DNA of 64,000 nucleotides from Nocardia niwae NBRC 108934 = DSM 45340 (GCF_001613465.1 NZ_BDCK01000017.1:124001-188000), one strand, 5' to 3'; positions 7,618-19,990 are shown, numbered from the stretch's first letter. Program-made: numbers and translations. Notes: a model not told the origin generated them from the letters alone.

Positions 7618-8847
7618 ATGAAGTCGGCTTTTTCGGGTCCGGTCAACGGTGCTGCGCCCCAGACGGTCTACCTCGATCACGCGGCCACCACACCGATGCT
7701 GCCCGCGGCCATCGAGGCGATGACGGCTGCCCTGCGCACCACGGGCAACGCGTCATCCCTGCACGGATCGGGGCGCGCCGCCCGGCGGCGGCTGGAGGAA
7801 GCGCGCGAGTCGATCGCCGCCGACCTGGGCGCCCGGCCCTCGGAGGTCGTCTTCACCTCCGGCGGCACCGAGAGCGACAACCTGGCGGTCAAGGGCATCT
7901 TCTGGGCGCGCCGCGATGCCGATCCACGCCGCAATCGGATCATCGCCAGTTCGATCGAGCATCACGCGGTCATCGACGCGGTGGAGTGGCTGGAGCGGCA
8001 CGAGGGCGCGGAGGTCACCTGGCTGCCGGTGGACGCCGAGGGCGTGGTCTCCGCCGGCGTGCTGCGCGCCGCGCTGGCCGCGCAGCCCGACGATGTCGCG
8101 CTGGTCACCGTGATGTGGGCGAACAACGAGGTCGGCGCCATTCAGCCGATTCCCGAATTGGCCGCCGTGGCCGCCGAATTCGGCGTTCCGATGCACAGCG
8201 ACGCGGTGCAGGCGGCGGCGCAGCTGCCCATCGACTTCGGCGCGAGCGGCCTGTCCGCGGCGAGTTTCGCCGGGCACAAGGTCGGCGGGCCGCACGGTGT
8301 CGGCGTGCTGCTGCTGGGCAGGCAGGTGCCGTGTGTGCCACTGCTGCACGGCGGCGGCCACGAGCGCGACCTGCGGTCCGGTACCTCCGACACGGCGGCC
8401 GCGCTCGGATTGGCCGCGGCGCTGCGCCAGACCGCGACCGAGCTGCCCGTCCGGACCGCCGAACTGGTCGCGTTGCGCGACGCGTTGATCGACGGGATCC
8501 GCGCGACGACGCCCGACGCGGTGCTCAACGGCCCGGACGGCGAGCGGCGTCTGCCCGGCAACGTGCACGTCACCTTCCCTGGGTGTGAAGGGGATTCGCT
8601 GCTGATGCTGCTGGACGCGGCCGGAATCGAATGCTCGACCGGTTCGGCGTGCACCGCGGGCGTCGCCACGCCCAGTCACGTGCTGATCGCCATGGGCGTC
8701 GAGCCGTGGCAGGCGCGTGGATCACTGCGCTTCTCGTTGGGGCACACCTCGACGCGGGCCGACGTGGACGCGGTGCTGGAAGTATTGCCCCAGGTGGTGG
8801 AGCGGGCCAAGGCTGCGGGCCTGGCCGGTGCGAAAGGAGGTGTCTGA
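7618..8847 (+). CDS. iscS: cysteine desulfurase
   Basis: 409 residues. A class V aminotransferase-fold PLP enzyme that removes sulfur from cysteine as an enzyme-bound persulfide. The PLP lysine is K221 in [11 protein letters not shown], and the persulfide cysteine is C345 in STGSACTAG. An N-terminal [10 protein letters not shown] and SGGTESDN are also typical. The stop codon shares one base with the start of mnmA (TGATG), so the two are co-translated; sulfur handover from IscS to MnmA for tRNA thiolation is the expected link. Confidence 0.95.
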   Translation: MKSAFSGPVNGAAPQTVYLDHAATTPMLPAAIEAMTAALRTTGNASSLHGSGRAARRRLEEARESIAADLGARPSEVVFTSGGTESDNLAVKGIFWARRDADPRRNRIIASSIEHHAVIDAVEWLERHEGAEVTWLPVDAEGVVSAGVLRAALAAQPDDVALVTVMWANNEVGAIQPIPELAAVAAEFGVPMHSDAVQAAAQLPIDFGASGLSAASFAGHKVGGPHGVGVLLLGRQVPCVPLLHGGGHERDLRSGTSDTAAALGLAAALRQTATELPVRTAELVALRDALIDGIRATTPDAVLNGPDGERRLPGNVHVTFPGCEGDSLLMLLDAAGIECSTGSACTAGVATPSHVLIAMGVEPWQARGSLRFSLGHTSTRADVDAVLEVLPQVVERAKAAGLAGAKGGV

Positions 8848-9962
8848 TGCGGGTACTCGCCGCGATGAGCGGTGGTGTGGATTCGGCCGTGGCGGCGGCG
8901 CGTGCCGTCGACGCCGGTCACGAGGTGATCGGCGTGCATCTGGCGCTGTCGGCGACACCGGGCACGCTGCGCACCGGATCGCGCGGCTGCTGCTCGAAGG
9001 AGGACGCCGGTGACGCCCGACGGGCCGCCGACGTGCTGGGCATCCCGTTCTACGTCTGGGACTTCGCCGACCGCTTCAAGGAAGACGTGATCGACGATTT
9101 CGTCGCGGCCTACGCGGCGGGCGAGACGCCGAATCCGTGCCTGCGCTGCAACGAGAAGATCAAGTTCTCCGCGCTGGCCGACCGCGCGGTGGCGCTCGGC
9201 TTCGACGCCGTGGTCACCGGGCACTACGCGCGGCTCGAGGACGGCGTGTTGCGCCGCGCCGTCGACGCCGACAAGGACCAGTCCTATGTGCTGGCGGTGC
9301 TGACCGCGCAGCAGCTGGCACGCGCGATGTTCCCGGTGGGCGACACACCCAAGCCGCAGATCCGCGCCGAGGCCGCCGAGCGCGGCCTCGCGGTGGCGAA
9401 CAAGCCGGACAGCCACGACATCTGCTTCATCCCCTCGGGCGATACCCGGGCCTTCCTCGGCGCGAAGATCGGCATCCGCCCCGGTGCGGTCGTCGATGCC
9501 GATGGTCAGGTGCTCGCGCGGCACGAGGGTGTGCACGGCTTCACGATCGGCCAGCGCAAGGGGCTCGGGTTGCCGGGTCCCGCCGCCGACGGCAAGCCGC
9601 GCTACGTCACCGGCATCGACCCCGATTCCGGTACGGTGCACGTCGGTTCGGCCGAGGATCTGCGGGTCTGGACGGTCGAGGCGGAGCGTGCGATCTGGAC
9701 GTCGGGTTCCGCGCCGCGCGGGCCGATCGAATGCGTGGCGCAGGTGCGCGCGCACGGCGGCACCGCGCCCGCGGTGGCCGAGGCGGCGGGTGACGGACTG
9801 ATCGTGCGGCTGCGTGAGCCGCTGACCGGCGTGGCGCGCGGCCAGGCCGTGGTGCTCTACCGGCCCGATCCCGAAGGCGACGAGGTGATCGGCAGCGGGA
9901 CCATCTCCGGGACCGTGCGCGAGCCCGTCGCGAGTGAAGCGGGTGCCGAGTCGGCGCGGTGA
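8847..9962 (+). CDS. mnmA: tRNA 2-thiouridylase MnmA
   Basis: 371 residues. It adenylates U34 of Lys/Glu/Gln tRNAs and replaces its 2-oxygen with sulfur. The PP-loop SGGVDS is at 8-13. Catalytic cysteines are C98 (NPCLRCN) and C193 ([10 protein letters not shown]), followed by the [13 protein letters not shown]-binding/beta-barrel region. ATG 8847 is chosen because AAAGGAGG lies at 8833-8840 and the conserved N-terminus [10 protein letters not shown] begins there. The frame stays open upstream inside iscS, but that part is antisense-like noise. Confidence 0.95.
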   Translation: MRVLAAMSGGVDSAVAAARAVDAGHEVIGVHLALSATPGTLRTGSRGCCSKEDAGDARRAADVLGIPFYVWDFADRFKEDVIDDFVAAYAAGETPNPCLRCNEKIKFSALADRAVALGFDAVVTGHYARLEDGVLRRAVDADKDQSYVLAVLTAQQLARAMFPVGDTPKPQIRAEAAERGLAVANKPDSHDICFIPSGDTRAFLGAKIGIRPGAVVDADGQVLARHEGVHGFTIGQRKGLGLPGPAADGKPRYVTGIDPDSGTVHVGSAEDLRVWTVEAERAIWTSGSAPRGPIECVAQVRAHGGTAPAVAEAAGDGLIVRLREPLTGVARGQAVVLYRPDPEGDEVIGSGTISGTVREPVASEAGAESAR

Positions 9963-10100
9963 TCCGGCGCGGCGGGGCCTGCGATGCCGTCCTTCTCCCA
10001 CACAGCCCGTTGCGGCGTGGAGATCGAAAGACCATGGGTAGCCGTCGAGGACGGCGGGATCCCGTAATCGCGGAATCGAACGGACGGAGGTAGGTCAGCG

Positions 10101-11186
10101 GTGGACGAGACCGGCGCGGAGGACGCGGCGCAAGACGCTGGGACGGACGTGGTGACCGAGCCGGTGCGCGTGCAGGGCGGAATCGCCACCGGCGTCGGCT
10201 CCTGGCCGGGCGCCGACCCGCGCGAGGCCGCGGCGACCATCGTCGGTGAACTCGGCGACCTGCCGCACCTGGTGGAGTTGCCCGCGCGCGGTGCGGGCGC
10301 CGACCTGATCGGCCGGGCTTCCGCGCTGCTGGTCGACCTGCGCTTCGACACCACGCCCAGGGGCTACCGGCTCGCGCCGCGCCCGGGGGCCGTCTCGCGG
10401 CGGGCGCACGACCTGCTGCGGACCGATCTGGACGCACTGGAGGAAGCGTGGGAGAACGCCGGTCTGGCCGGCCGCGGCCGTCCGGTGAAGGTGCAGTCGG
10501 CGGGGCCGCTGACGTTGGCCGCGCAGGTAGAGCTGCCCGGCGGTCATCGCGTGCTCACCGATCCCGGCGCGGTGCGTGACCTCGCGGAATCCCTGGCCGA
10601 AGGGTTGGCCCAGCACGTGGCGGAGGTGCGCAAGCGGCTCGGGGCGCAGGTTGTCGTGCAGCTCGACGAGCCGTCGCTGTCCGCGGTGCTGGGCGGCTCG
10701 CTTCGCGGGGTGAGCGTGCTGAACACCGTGCGCGCCCTCCCCGAGCCCGAAGCGCTGGCCGTCCTGGACACGGTGATCACCGCCCAATCCGCGCCGGTGC
10801 TGCTGCACAGCTGCGCCGAGCCGCCCGCGCTCGGCCCGATGCGCCGCAGCGCCGCCGCGGGGATCGGATTCGATCTGGGCGCCATCGGCACCGGGCAGCT
10901 CGACGAGGTCGGAGAGGCGCTGGAGGCGGGCAAACACCTGGTGCTCGGCGTCGTCCCCACCGAGGCGCCTGCCACGGCGGTCACTTGGCGCACCTGCGCC
11001 GAGCCGGGGGTGCGGCTGATCGACCGGCTCGGCTTCGGCCGCCGCACGCTGGCGCACCAGGTCGCGGTCAGCCCCGCCTGCGGCTTGGCGGGCGCGCCGC
11101 TGGAGTGGAGCAGACGGGCGTTGCGTCTGGCCGCGGACGTCGCGCGCGCGTACGCCGAAGAGCCGGAGGAGCTCTCGTTCTCCTGA
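10101..11186 (+). CDS. MetE-like zinc-site protein (Rv3015c-type)
   Basis: 361 residues. It is related to the C-terminal catalytic barrel of cobalamin-independent methionine synthase: an N-terminal GIATGVGSWPG, then VVQLDEPSL, and a zinc-type set His236-x-Cys238 (LLHSCAEPP) and Cys327 (SPACGLAG). In mycobacteria a similar protein lies just upstream of ligA, as here. The reaction is not known. GTG start with GGAGG 10 nt upstream. It is preceded by a 138-bp gap after mnmA, so it may have its own promoter. Confidence 0.78.
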   Translation: MDETGAEDAAQDAGTDVVTEPVRVQGGIATGVGSWPGADPREAAATIVGELGDLPHLVELPARGAGADLIGRASALLVDLRFDTTPRGYRLAPRPGAVSRRAHDLLRTDLDALEEAWENAGLAGRGRPVKVQSAGPLTLAAQVELPGGHRVLTDPGAVRDLAESLAEGLAQHVAEVRKRLGAQVVVQLDEPSLSAVLGGSLRGVSVLNTVRALPEPEALAVLDTVITAQSAPVLLHSCAEPPALGPMRRSAAAGIGFDLGAIGTGQLDEVGEALEAGKHLVLGVVPTEAPATAVTWRTCAEPGVRLIDRLGFGRRTLAHQVAVSPACGLAGAPLEWSRRALRLAADVARAYAEEPEELSFS

Positions 11187-13864
<2,678 letters not shown>

Positions 13865-13904
13865 GGTATGAGGATCGACCGGTAGGCGACTACAGGAGGT
13901 CATC

Positions 13905-14600
13905 ATGTCTCGTCCTACCGCATTGATCACCGGCGCGTCGGCCGGATTCGGCGCGGCGCTCGCGCGGGCGCTGATCGAACAGTGGTGGCGGGTCCTGGGG
14001 ACCGCGCGTCGTGCCGACCGGTTGACGCGAGTGGCCGCCGCATCGGGCTCCGCGTTCGTCCCGGTTCCCGGTGACGTCACCGACCCGGCGGATCGTGCGC
14101 GCCTCGCCGACGCGGTACGCGAGGCGGGCGAACTCACTCTCGTGGTGAACAACGCCAGCCGCCTCGGGCCGAGTCCGCTGCCTCGCCTCGCGGACTACCC
14201 GCTCGACGAATTGGAGCGCGTGCTGCGCACCAATGTCATAGCGCCGCTGGCGGTTCTGCAGTTCACGCTGCCACTGCTGCGCCCAGGCGGCGCCGTGGTG
14301 AACATCAGCTCCGACGCGGCGTCGGAGCCGTATCCCGAATGGGGCGGATACGGGTCGTCGAAAGCGGCGCTCGACCAGCTCACGGCGATTCTCGCGGCCG
14401 AGCATCCGGACCTGTCGGTCTACGCCTTCGATCCCGGTGACATGCGCACCGAGATGCATCAGGCGGCATTTCCCGGCGTCGACATCTCCGATCGGCCCGA
14501 GCCGGAGACGGTGGTGCCCGCGCTGCTGCGGCTGCTCGCGGAGAAACCCAGGAGCGGGCGTTACGCCGCAGCGGATTTCGTCGCCGGGCGGGCGTCGTGA
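13905..14600 (+). CDS. short-chain dehydrogenase/reductase
   Basis: 231 residues, classical SDR. The cofactor motif is TGASAGFG (9-16), with VNNAS in place of NNAG, catalytic Ser in NISSDAAS, and the YGSSK (Tyr-x-x-x-Lys) active site. GTARRADRL after beta-2 suggests NADP preference. The substrate is unknown. AGGAGGTCATC precedes the ATG. It ends in a 4-bp overlap (GTGA) with the QueA-like gene, so they form an operon. Confidence 0.85.
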   Translation: MSRPTALITGASAGFGAALARALIEQWWRVLGTARRADRLTRVAAASGSAFVPVPGDVTDPADRARLADAVREAGELTLVVNNASRLGPSPLPRLADYPLDELERVLRTNVIAPLAVLQFTLPLLRPGGAVVNISSDAASEPYPEWGGYGSSKAALDQLTAILAAEHPDLSVYAFDPGDMRTEMHQAAFPGVDISDRPEPETVVPALLRLLAEKPRSGRYAAADFVAGRAS

Positions 14601-15637
14601 CGGTGCGCACCACCCTGCCGTTCTTCGACCTGTCCCCGGAACGCGATGCCGCCGCCCCGCCCGAGGCCCGGGGGCTGGCGCGCGACGACGTGCGCCTGCT
14701 CGTCGCCGATCCGGAACTGACCCATTCACTGTTCCGTGAGCTACCGGACCGGCTGCGCCCCGGCGATCTCGTGGTGGTGAACAACTCGGCGACCATGTCG
14801 TCGGCGGTCGACGCCACGCTGCACGGCGAGCCGGTCGTACTGCACTTCTCGACGTGGCTGGACGACGGCCGCTGGGTGGTGGAGGTCCGGACGACGCAGC
14901 GCACTCCCTATCCGGCCGAGCGGCTCTCGTCCGGGACCGTGCTGCGACTGCCGGATGCCACGGCGACTCTGGGTGCGCCCTGGCTCCCCGGCGGACGGCG
15001 CCTGTGGAGCGCCGACGTCTCTGCCGACGTGCCTCGATTACTGGCCGCGCACGGCCGTCCGATCACGTATTCCTATGTGCCGCAGCGATGGTCGGCCTCG
15101 TATTACACGACTGTCTTCGGTCGGGTGCCGGGTAGCGCGGAAATGCCCAGCGCCGCACGCCCCTTCACCGAGCGTCTGGTGCTGGATCTGATCGCCGGGG
15201 GTGTCGCTCTCGCGCCGATCACGCTGCACACCGGCGTCTCCTCGCCCGAGGCGGGCGAGCCGCCGAGCCCGGAGCGATTCGCCGTCCCGGCCTCGACGGC
15301 GCGGCTGGTGAACGCCACGAAAGCCGCGGGCGGACGCGTCGTCGCGGTCGGCACGACGGTGACGCGGGCGCTGGAGACCGCCGCCGAACCATCGGGGCTG
15401 GTCCACGCCACGCACGGGTGGACCGACCTGGTGCTCGGGCCGGAACGGCCGGCCCGCGTGGTGGACGGTCTGATCACAGGGTGGCACGCCCCCGGCGCGT
15501 CACACCTGGATCTTCTGGTCGCGGTGGCGGGGGAGTCCACCGTCGCCGCCGCCTATGCCGCGGCCGTGGACACCGGCTATCTGTGGCACGAGTTCGGCGA
15601 CAGCGCTCTGCTGTTCGGCGGCAGCGGGCTCAGCTGA
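14597..15637 (+). CDS. QueA-like S-adenosylmethionine:tRNA ribosyltransferase-isomerase family protein
   Basis: 346 residues, the usual QueA length. QueA moves the ribosyl part of SAM to a 7-deazaguanine base in tRNA to make epoxyqueuosine. Family features are DLVVVNNSATMSS near the N-terminus, GRPITYSYVPQ, the SAEMPSAARPFT segment, ITLHTGVSSPE, and the C-terminal GWTDLVLGP with HLDLLVAVAG. No other queuosine gene (tgt, queC-F, queG) is in the window, and its partner is an SDR, so it could act on another substrate; that is inference. Confidence 0.8.
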   Translation: MTVRTTLPFFDLSPERDAAAPPEARGLARDDVRLLVADPELTHSLFRELPDRLRPGDLVVVNNSATMSSAVDATLHGEPVVLHFSTWLDDGRWVVEVRTTQRTPYPAERLSSGTVLRLPDATATLGAPWLPGGRRLWSADVSADVPRLLAAHGRPITYSYVPQRWSASYYTTVFGRVPGSAEMPSAARPFTERLVLDLIAGGVALAPITLHTGVSSPEAGEPPSPERFAVPASTARLVNATKAAGGRVVAVGTTVTRALETAAEPSGLVHATHGWTDLVLGPERPARVVDGLITGWHAPGASHLDLLVAVAGESTVAAAYAAAVDTGYLWHEFGDSALLFGGSGLS

Positions 15638-15983
15638 CCGTGACCGTGGCGCCCAGCTGGCCCGCGATGTCGAAGCGTCCGCAGCGGCCGTCGCTCAGGT
15701 CGAGCTTCTGGGTGATGATCTTGCCGCGGCGATTCTTGAACGTCGCCTCGGCGGTCACGTCGGCGGACGACGTCGAGCACACCTTCGACACCACGCCGGG
15801 CGGGTCGTAGCTGACCGTCCCGCCGCCTTGGCAGGTGTTCGTGCTGTTGGCCAGGAACACACGTGCGGAGCCTTCCGGGCACGGCGCGTCCGCCACCGCC
15901 TCCGGCGCCACGACCAGCGAGCCCAGCGCGAGCGCGGCGACGACGGAGCTTCGAACCACCACACGACGAACCGTCGATCCCAT
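15630..15983 (-). CDS. small secreted four-cysteine protein
   Basis: 117 residues from the ATG at 15983, chosen because GAGGG precedes it by 5 nt; two more in-frame ATGs lie just upstream. The signal peptide (about 1-32, hydrophobic core SSVVAALALGSLVVA, cleavage near AVADA) is followed by a mature domain with four cysteines (APCPEG, NTCQGG, KVCSTS, GRCGRF) that could form two disulfides. No family is recognised. It converges on the QueA-like gene with an 8-bp overlap. Confidence 0.65.
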   Translation of the reverse strand: MGSTVRRVVVRSSVVAALALGSLVVAPEAVADAPCPEGSARVFLANSTNTCQGGGTVSYDPPGVVSKVCSTSSADVTAEATFKNRRGKIITQKLDLSDGRCGRFDIAGQLGATVTVS

Positions 15984-16265
15984 CGTTACCCTCATCCCAT
16001 CGAACAACTTCGGCAGTACGCCACGGCGAAACCGCAGCGTGCAGGCATGCTAACCCGCTATCGCACCTGCTGTCCCGGTGACGGTTGCCGGGCTACGGAG
16101 AGAACAGCAGGTCATCGACGGCCAAGTGGGTATCCGCATAGCGGACGGGGATGCTGTCGCCGGGACGGTTCGACTGCGAGGGGAACGGAGGTGTGAGATG
16201 GTGCGGATCGCGGAGGCCACCGGGCTGATGTCGCCTCGCCGTGGCGCGGACGGAAGTATGGCGGC

Positions 16266-17510
16266 ATGCTGCGCAGTTTTCAGGTGACCAATCACAGATC
16301 GCTGGCCGATGAGCAGGAGTTGCGGCTCACCAAGGGGAGCGGACCGGTGGCCGTGCCGGTGACCGCCGTGCACGGCGGGGCGGCGGCGGGCAAGACGAAC
16401 CTGATCGATGCGCTCGGGCAGATGCGCGACGCGGTGCTGCATTCGGTGACCGGCTGGGATCCGTACGCGGGTCCGGTGCGTTCGCCGCATCTCGGATTCC
16501 CCGACCGGCCTTCGGAATTCGTGGCGGCGTTCGTCGCCGAGGGCGTGCCCTACACCTACGGCTTCCGGTTGGACAACGCCGATGTGACGGCGGAGTGGTT
16601 GCACACCCACCCGCGCTCGCGTAAGCGAATCGTGTTCGAGCGCAGCGGGGAACAGATCAAGATCGGCCCGATGTTCGAGGCGGCCCGCTACGGGATCACC
16701 GCGCTGGCTCCGCTGGTCCGCCCGAACGCCCTGCTGCTCAGCCTCGCCGGGCAGATGTACTCCGACGCGCTCGTGCCCGCCTACCGCTGGTTCGAGTCCA
16801 TGCTCGAGGTGCAGCGCGGCCCCGCCGAACCCGACGCCATCGCCCACCGGCTGGGCAGCCACGTCTCCCGGTCGGCGGACAACGCGGCGCGGCTGCTGAT
16901 GTTGCTGCGCACGGCCGAGTTGGGCATCACCGACCTGCTCGTCGCCGAGCACGACCCGATGTACGCCGACTACCTGCGGGAACTGGACGCCGACATCGCG
17001 GGCCTCGGCAAGCGGATCGACCTGTGCGCCACCTCGCCCGGCCATGCCGACCAGTTGCTGCGCGACAGCGGCCTGACCCCCGTGCTGCTCGAGCGCGAGC
17101 TGACCAACCTGAAGGCGGCGCGCGACGCCCTGTACGCGCGGATGGTGGCCCGGCGCGGGGTCGGCCTGCGCCTGGTGCACGACAGCATCGACGCTCCGTT
17201 CGAGATCGGAGACGAGTCCTCCGCCACGCTGTCGTTGCTGCGCGTGCTGCCCGCCATGCTCGACGCGCTGGACGCGGGCCGGGTGCTCGCCGTCGACGAC
17301 ATCGGCTCCTGCCTGCCCGCCGAGGAGACCGATCGACTGATTCAGCTGTTCCAGAATCCGGAGACCAATGTCCGGGGCGCCCAATTGATCTTCACGACCG
17401 GCAACCGGCTGCTGATCGATCGGGGCAACGGGCGTTCGCAGCGCACCCGCACGTCGGTCTGGCACATCCGGCGCACCGTTCACGGCACCAGCGAGCTGGC
17501 GGCGGTGTGA
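16266..17510 (+). CDS. AAA15/21-type ATPase, divergent
   Basis: 414 residues. It resembles ABC/SMC-like ATPases of the AAA15/AAA21 group: start MLRSFQVTNHRSLADEQEL, Walker A GGAAAGKT (37-44), a signature-like region ESSATLSLLRVLPAMLDAL, Walker B VLAVDDIGSCLP, and a C-terminal QLIFTTGNRLL. Relatives usually read DE(L/I)..LHP and FTTHD, so the His residues of the usual LHP and switch motifs are changed here (LP and TTGN). Such proteins often serve in phage defence or toxin systems, but no partner nuclease is next to it. A small membrane protein follows. Confidence 0.72.
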   Translation: MLRSFQVTNHRSLADEQELRLTKGSGPVAVPVTAVHGGAAAGKTNLIDALGQMRDAVLHSVTGWDPYAGPVRSPHLGFPDRPSEFVAAFVAEGVPYTYGFRLDNADVTAEWLHTHPRSRKRIVFERSGEQIKIGPMFEAARYGITALAPLVRPNALLLSLAGQMYSDALVPAYRWFESMLEVQRGPAEPDAIAHRLGSHVSRSADNAARLLMLLRTAELGITDLLVAEHDPMYADYLRELDADIAGLGKRIDLCATSPGHADQLLRDSGLTPVLLERELTNLKAARDALYARMVARRGVGLRLVHDSIDAPFEIGDESSATLSLLRVLPAMLDALDAGRVLAVDDIGSCLPAEETDRLIQLFQNPETNVRGAQLIFTTGNRLLIDRGNGRSQRTRTSVWHIRRTVHGTSELAAV

Positions 17511-17518
17511 CGCGCACC

Positions 17519-17524
17519 TAGCAT
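17519..17524 (+). promoter_or_regulatory. -10 box of a likely leaderless promoter
   Basis: TAGCAT ends 6 nt before ATG 17531, just after the ATPase stop. It suggests the next small gene can be transcribed on its own. Confidence 0.4.
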
Positions 17525-17530
17525 GGGGAC

Positions 17531-17854
17531 ATGCTGGAGTTCGTCGCGCTGGTGACCCTGACTGCGGTGCTGGTGTCGCTGATCGTGTTCGCCATCCGCG
17601 GCAGGCGGGGCTATGCGCCGGCGCAGCCGGAGGAGGGGACGCTGTACGTCACCGGTGTGAGCCCGCGCCCCGACGCTCCCGGGGAGCAGTACGTGACCAT
17701 CACCGGAAATCTGAGCGGCCCCTCGGTCTCCGGCAAGGTCGTATACGGCCGCTTCGTCTGGGACACCAGATCCTGGCCGCACACCGGCGATCTGCTCCCC
17801 GTCGTCTATCCGGCGGGCAAACCCGACCGCTGGCAGATCGCTCGTCCAGGTTGA
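17531..17854 (+). CDS. small single-pass membrane protein
   Basis: 107 residues. One N-terminal transmembrane helix (3-22, EFVALVTLTAVLVSLIVFAI) is followed by a basic RGRRGY stop-transfer and a soluble domain of about 80 residues (EEGTLYVTGVSPRPDAPGE to PDRWQIARPG) rich in beta-strand-like sequence. No family is recognised. It follows the AAA ATPase by 20 bp and has its own TAGCAT box. Confidence 0.65.
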   Translation: MLEFVALVTLTAVLVSLIVFAIRGRRGYAPAQPEEGTLYVTGVSPRPDAPGEQYVTITGNLSGPSVSGKVVYGRFVWDTRSWPHTGDLLPVVYPAGKPDRWQIARPG

Positions 17855-17990
17855 TCGACCGCCCGCTGCTCGCGGGAGGGCTCCTCGTCGCGGAGGGTGA
17901 GCAGGCCGCGCACACGGCCTGCGGTATGCGACTCCGCAGGAGCGCGGACGTGCCGTAGCCCACGTTATGGCCGATGGCATCATGCCGGGT

Positions 17991-18512
17991 ATGGATGTGC
18001 GGGACGCGGGCGTCGTCGTTCGGGCGGCGCGGCCGGAGGAGTACGCCGCGGTCGGTGAGCTGACCGTGGAGGTCTACGTCGGCGAGGGCTACGTGGAGGC
18101 GGGCAGCTGGTACGCGGGCGAGCTGGCCGACACCGCCCGCCGTGCCGCCGCGGCCGGGGTCCTGGTCGCCACGCACGCGGACCGGATCGTCGGCTCGCTC
18201 ACGGTCGCACCGGCCGGGAATCCGTACGCGGAGATCGCGCTGCCGGGTGAACTCGAGTTCCGCATGCTCGCCGTCGCGAAGACCGCGCGCGGACTCGGCG
18301 CGGGAACGGCGTTGGTGCGCACCGTGATAGAGCGTGCCCGTGCGGAGGGGTGCGCCGCGGTCGCGCTCACCACCATGCCCGCGATGGTCGACGCCCGCCG
18401 GATCTACGACCGCTTCGGCTTCCGTCCTGTGCCGAGTCGCAACTGGCGGACCAGCGCCGGGGAGTTGCTGCACGTGCTCCGCCTACCACTCGACCCTGCC
18501 GCGTCGCCCTAG
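17991..18512 (+). CDS. GNAT-family N-acetyltransferase
   Basis: 173 residues from ATG 17991; ATG 17967 is an in-frame alternative. The acetyl-CoA motif A is ARGLGAGTALV, preceded by the strand ELEFRMLAVA and followed by MVDARRIYDRFGFRPV, the typical C-terminal motif B. It transfers an acetyl group to an unknown amine. The last residues (LLHVLRLPLDPAASP) end the fold normally. Confidence 0.82.
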   Translation: MDVRDAGVVVRAARPEEYAAVGELTVEVYVGEGYVEAGSWYAGELADTARRAAAAGVLVATHADRIVGSLTVAPAGNPYAEIALPGELEFRMLAVAKTARGLGAGTALVRTVIERARAEGCAAVALTTMPAMVDARRIYDRFGFRPVPSRNWRTSAGELLHVLRLPLDPAASP

Positions 18513-18723
18513 ATCTCCTTCGCAGACGCGCCGTCTACCGGGAACCGCTCGGGCGCGCCGAGCGCGGAGCGCGCGAGTCGAGCGCGCGACTTACGGGCTG
18601 GAATTCCTCCCGGCCTCGATCGGGGTGGCCTCACCGTGCCGGGACCCTGGTGGGGGGATACGCACCGAAATTCGCGCAGACGAAGGCACCGACGGCGCGA
18701 AAGTTTCAGCGCCGCGAAGCGAA

Positions 18724-19374
18724 TCAGCCGAGGACGGTGGCGACGATCCCCGCGAGGTAACCCAGCCGGGCCACCTCGGAGGGTCGGAAGTCGGGTCCGC
18801 CCGGCCTGCCGAGCAGCAGGACCTTGCCGGTGTTGCCGAGCGGAGCGGCGGCCAGCTTGGTGTCCATGTCCCGCCAGATCTCCGGCACCCAGTCCGCTTC
18901 GGGATCGAGCACGCTGGGCTTCTCCAGCGGCATCCACGGCGCCGAACCCGCCTGCGTCTGCGGCGCGCTGGGGCTGCCGACCACGCGGTAGGCCCCTTGC
19001 GGACCGATGTCGATGATCGTGCTCCAGCCGACCCGCAGCACCCGCGGCACACCGTCCACCAGGACTTGCATCCGGTCGTCGCGCGCGCTGGCCACATGGT
19101 CGATGAGTTCGAGCTCGCGATGGGTGTCCAGCACGCCGGAGTACGGACGGATCGAGTCCACGTGCACGTCGCCGATCGACTCGGCGGCGGTGATGAGGGT
19201 GTCGGGGAGTGCGCCGGAGGGCACCTCGACGACCAGATCGTCGACGGCGTAGCCCGCGCCGCGCTCGACCACATCCAGGGAGAGGATGTCGGCGCCGACG
19301 GAGCCGAGCGCGAGGGCGAGAGCGCCGAGGCTTCCCGGTCGATCCGGAAGTTGCACGCGGAGCAGATACGACAC
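18724..19374 (-). CDS. ACT-domain protein (Rv3013-type)
   Basis: 216 residues. The N-terminal ACT domain (about 1-75, SYLLRVQLPDRPGSLGALALALGSVGADI) usually binds an amino acid and regulates a partner. A second domain follows (WSTIIDIGPQGAYRVVGSP, then APLGNTGKVLLLGRPGGPDFRPSEVARLGYL). In mycobacteria its homologue lies between ligA and gatC, as here. GTG 19374 is chosen because AAAGGAAA lies 7-8 nt upstream and the ACT domain starts directly after it. It is divergent from gatC with 316 bp between the two starts. Confidence 0.78.
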   Translation of the reverse strand: MSYLLRVQLPDRPGSLGALALALGSVGADILSLDVVERGAGYAVDDLVVEVPSGALPDTLITAAESIGDVHVDSIRPYSGVLDTHRELELIDHVASARDDRMQVLVDGVPRVLRVGWSTIIDIGPQGAYRVVGSPSAPQTQAGSAPWMPLEKPSVLDPEADWVPEIWRDMDTKLAAAPLGNTGKVLLLGRPGGPDFRPSEVARLGYLAGIVATVLG

Positions 19375-19690
19375 GTGCGTTTCCTTTCTTAGGGCGGCCG
19401 AGGCTGGAGAACGAATACCCGGGTGACGCAATACTTACACCCCTTACGGCCGGTTATCGAGTCGAAGACCGTCCAGTGACGCACGCCACTCGGCGAATTC
19501 GCGCGCGGGCGGCGTGTCGGGCTAGCGCGCGCGGCTGTGTCGCCGCCCCGCGAAGATTGCCGGAGGCCTGCTGGGCGACGCTCGCGCCGCCGCGCCGACG
19601 AAGCGCGGGTGGCGCACGGCGACCAGGTCACCGGTGGCTAGGCTGTGTGGGTTGAGCAGTGTTCATAACGAAGCCGAAAGGGGTCCCGCG

Positions 19691-19990
19691 GTGCCCGCCA
19701 TCTCCCGCGACGAGGTCGCACACCTCGCCCGGCTGTCCCGGCTCGCGCTGTCCGATGCCGAACTGGATCAGTTCGCCGGACAGCTGGATTCGATCCTGAG
19801 CCACGTGCGGACCATCTCCGAGGTCGCCGCCGCCGACGTCCCGGCCACGGCATCGCCGAATCCGGCGACCAACGTGACCCGGCCCGACGAAGTGGTGCCG
19901 GGCCTCACCCCGCGTGAGGCGCTGTCCGGCGCGCCCGCGGTGGAAGAACAGCGGTTCATGGTGCCGCAGATCCTGGGAGAGGGCGAATGA
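19691..19990 (+). CDS. gatC: Asp/Glu-tRNA amidotransferase subunit C
   Basis: 99 residues, the family length. GatC wraps around GatA and stabilises GatCAB. Typical sequence: [25 protein letters not shown] at the start, [13 protein letters not shown] in the middle and [11 protein letters not shown] at the end. GTG 19691 is chosen because AAGGGG precedes it and it matches the usual N-terminus. An in-frame TTG at 19652, seven nt after a TAGGCT box, is a leaderless alternative adding 13 residues. It overlaps gatA by 4 bp (ATGA). Confidence 0.93.
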   Translation: MPAISRDEVAHLARLSRLALSDAELDQFAGQLDSILSHVRTISEVAAADVPATASPNPATNVTRPDEVVPGLTPREALSGAPAVEEQRFMVPQILGEGE

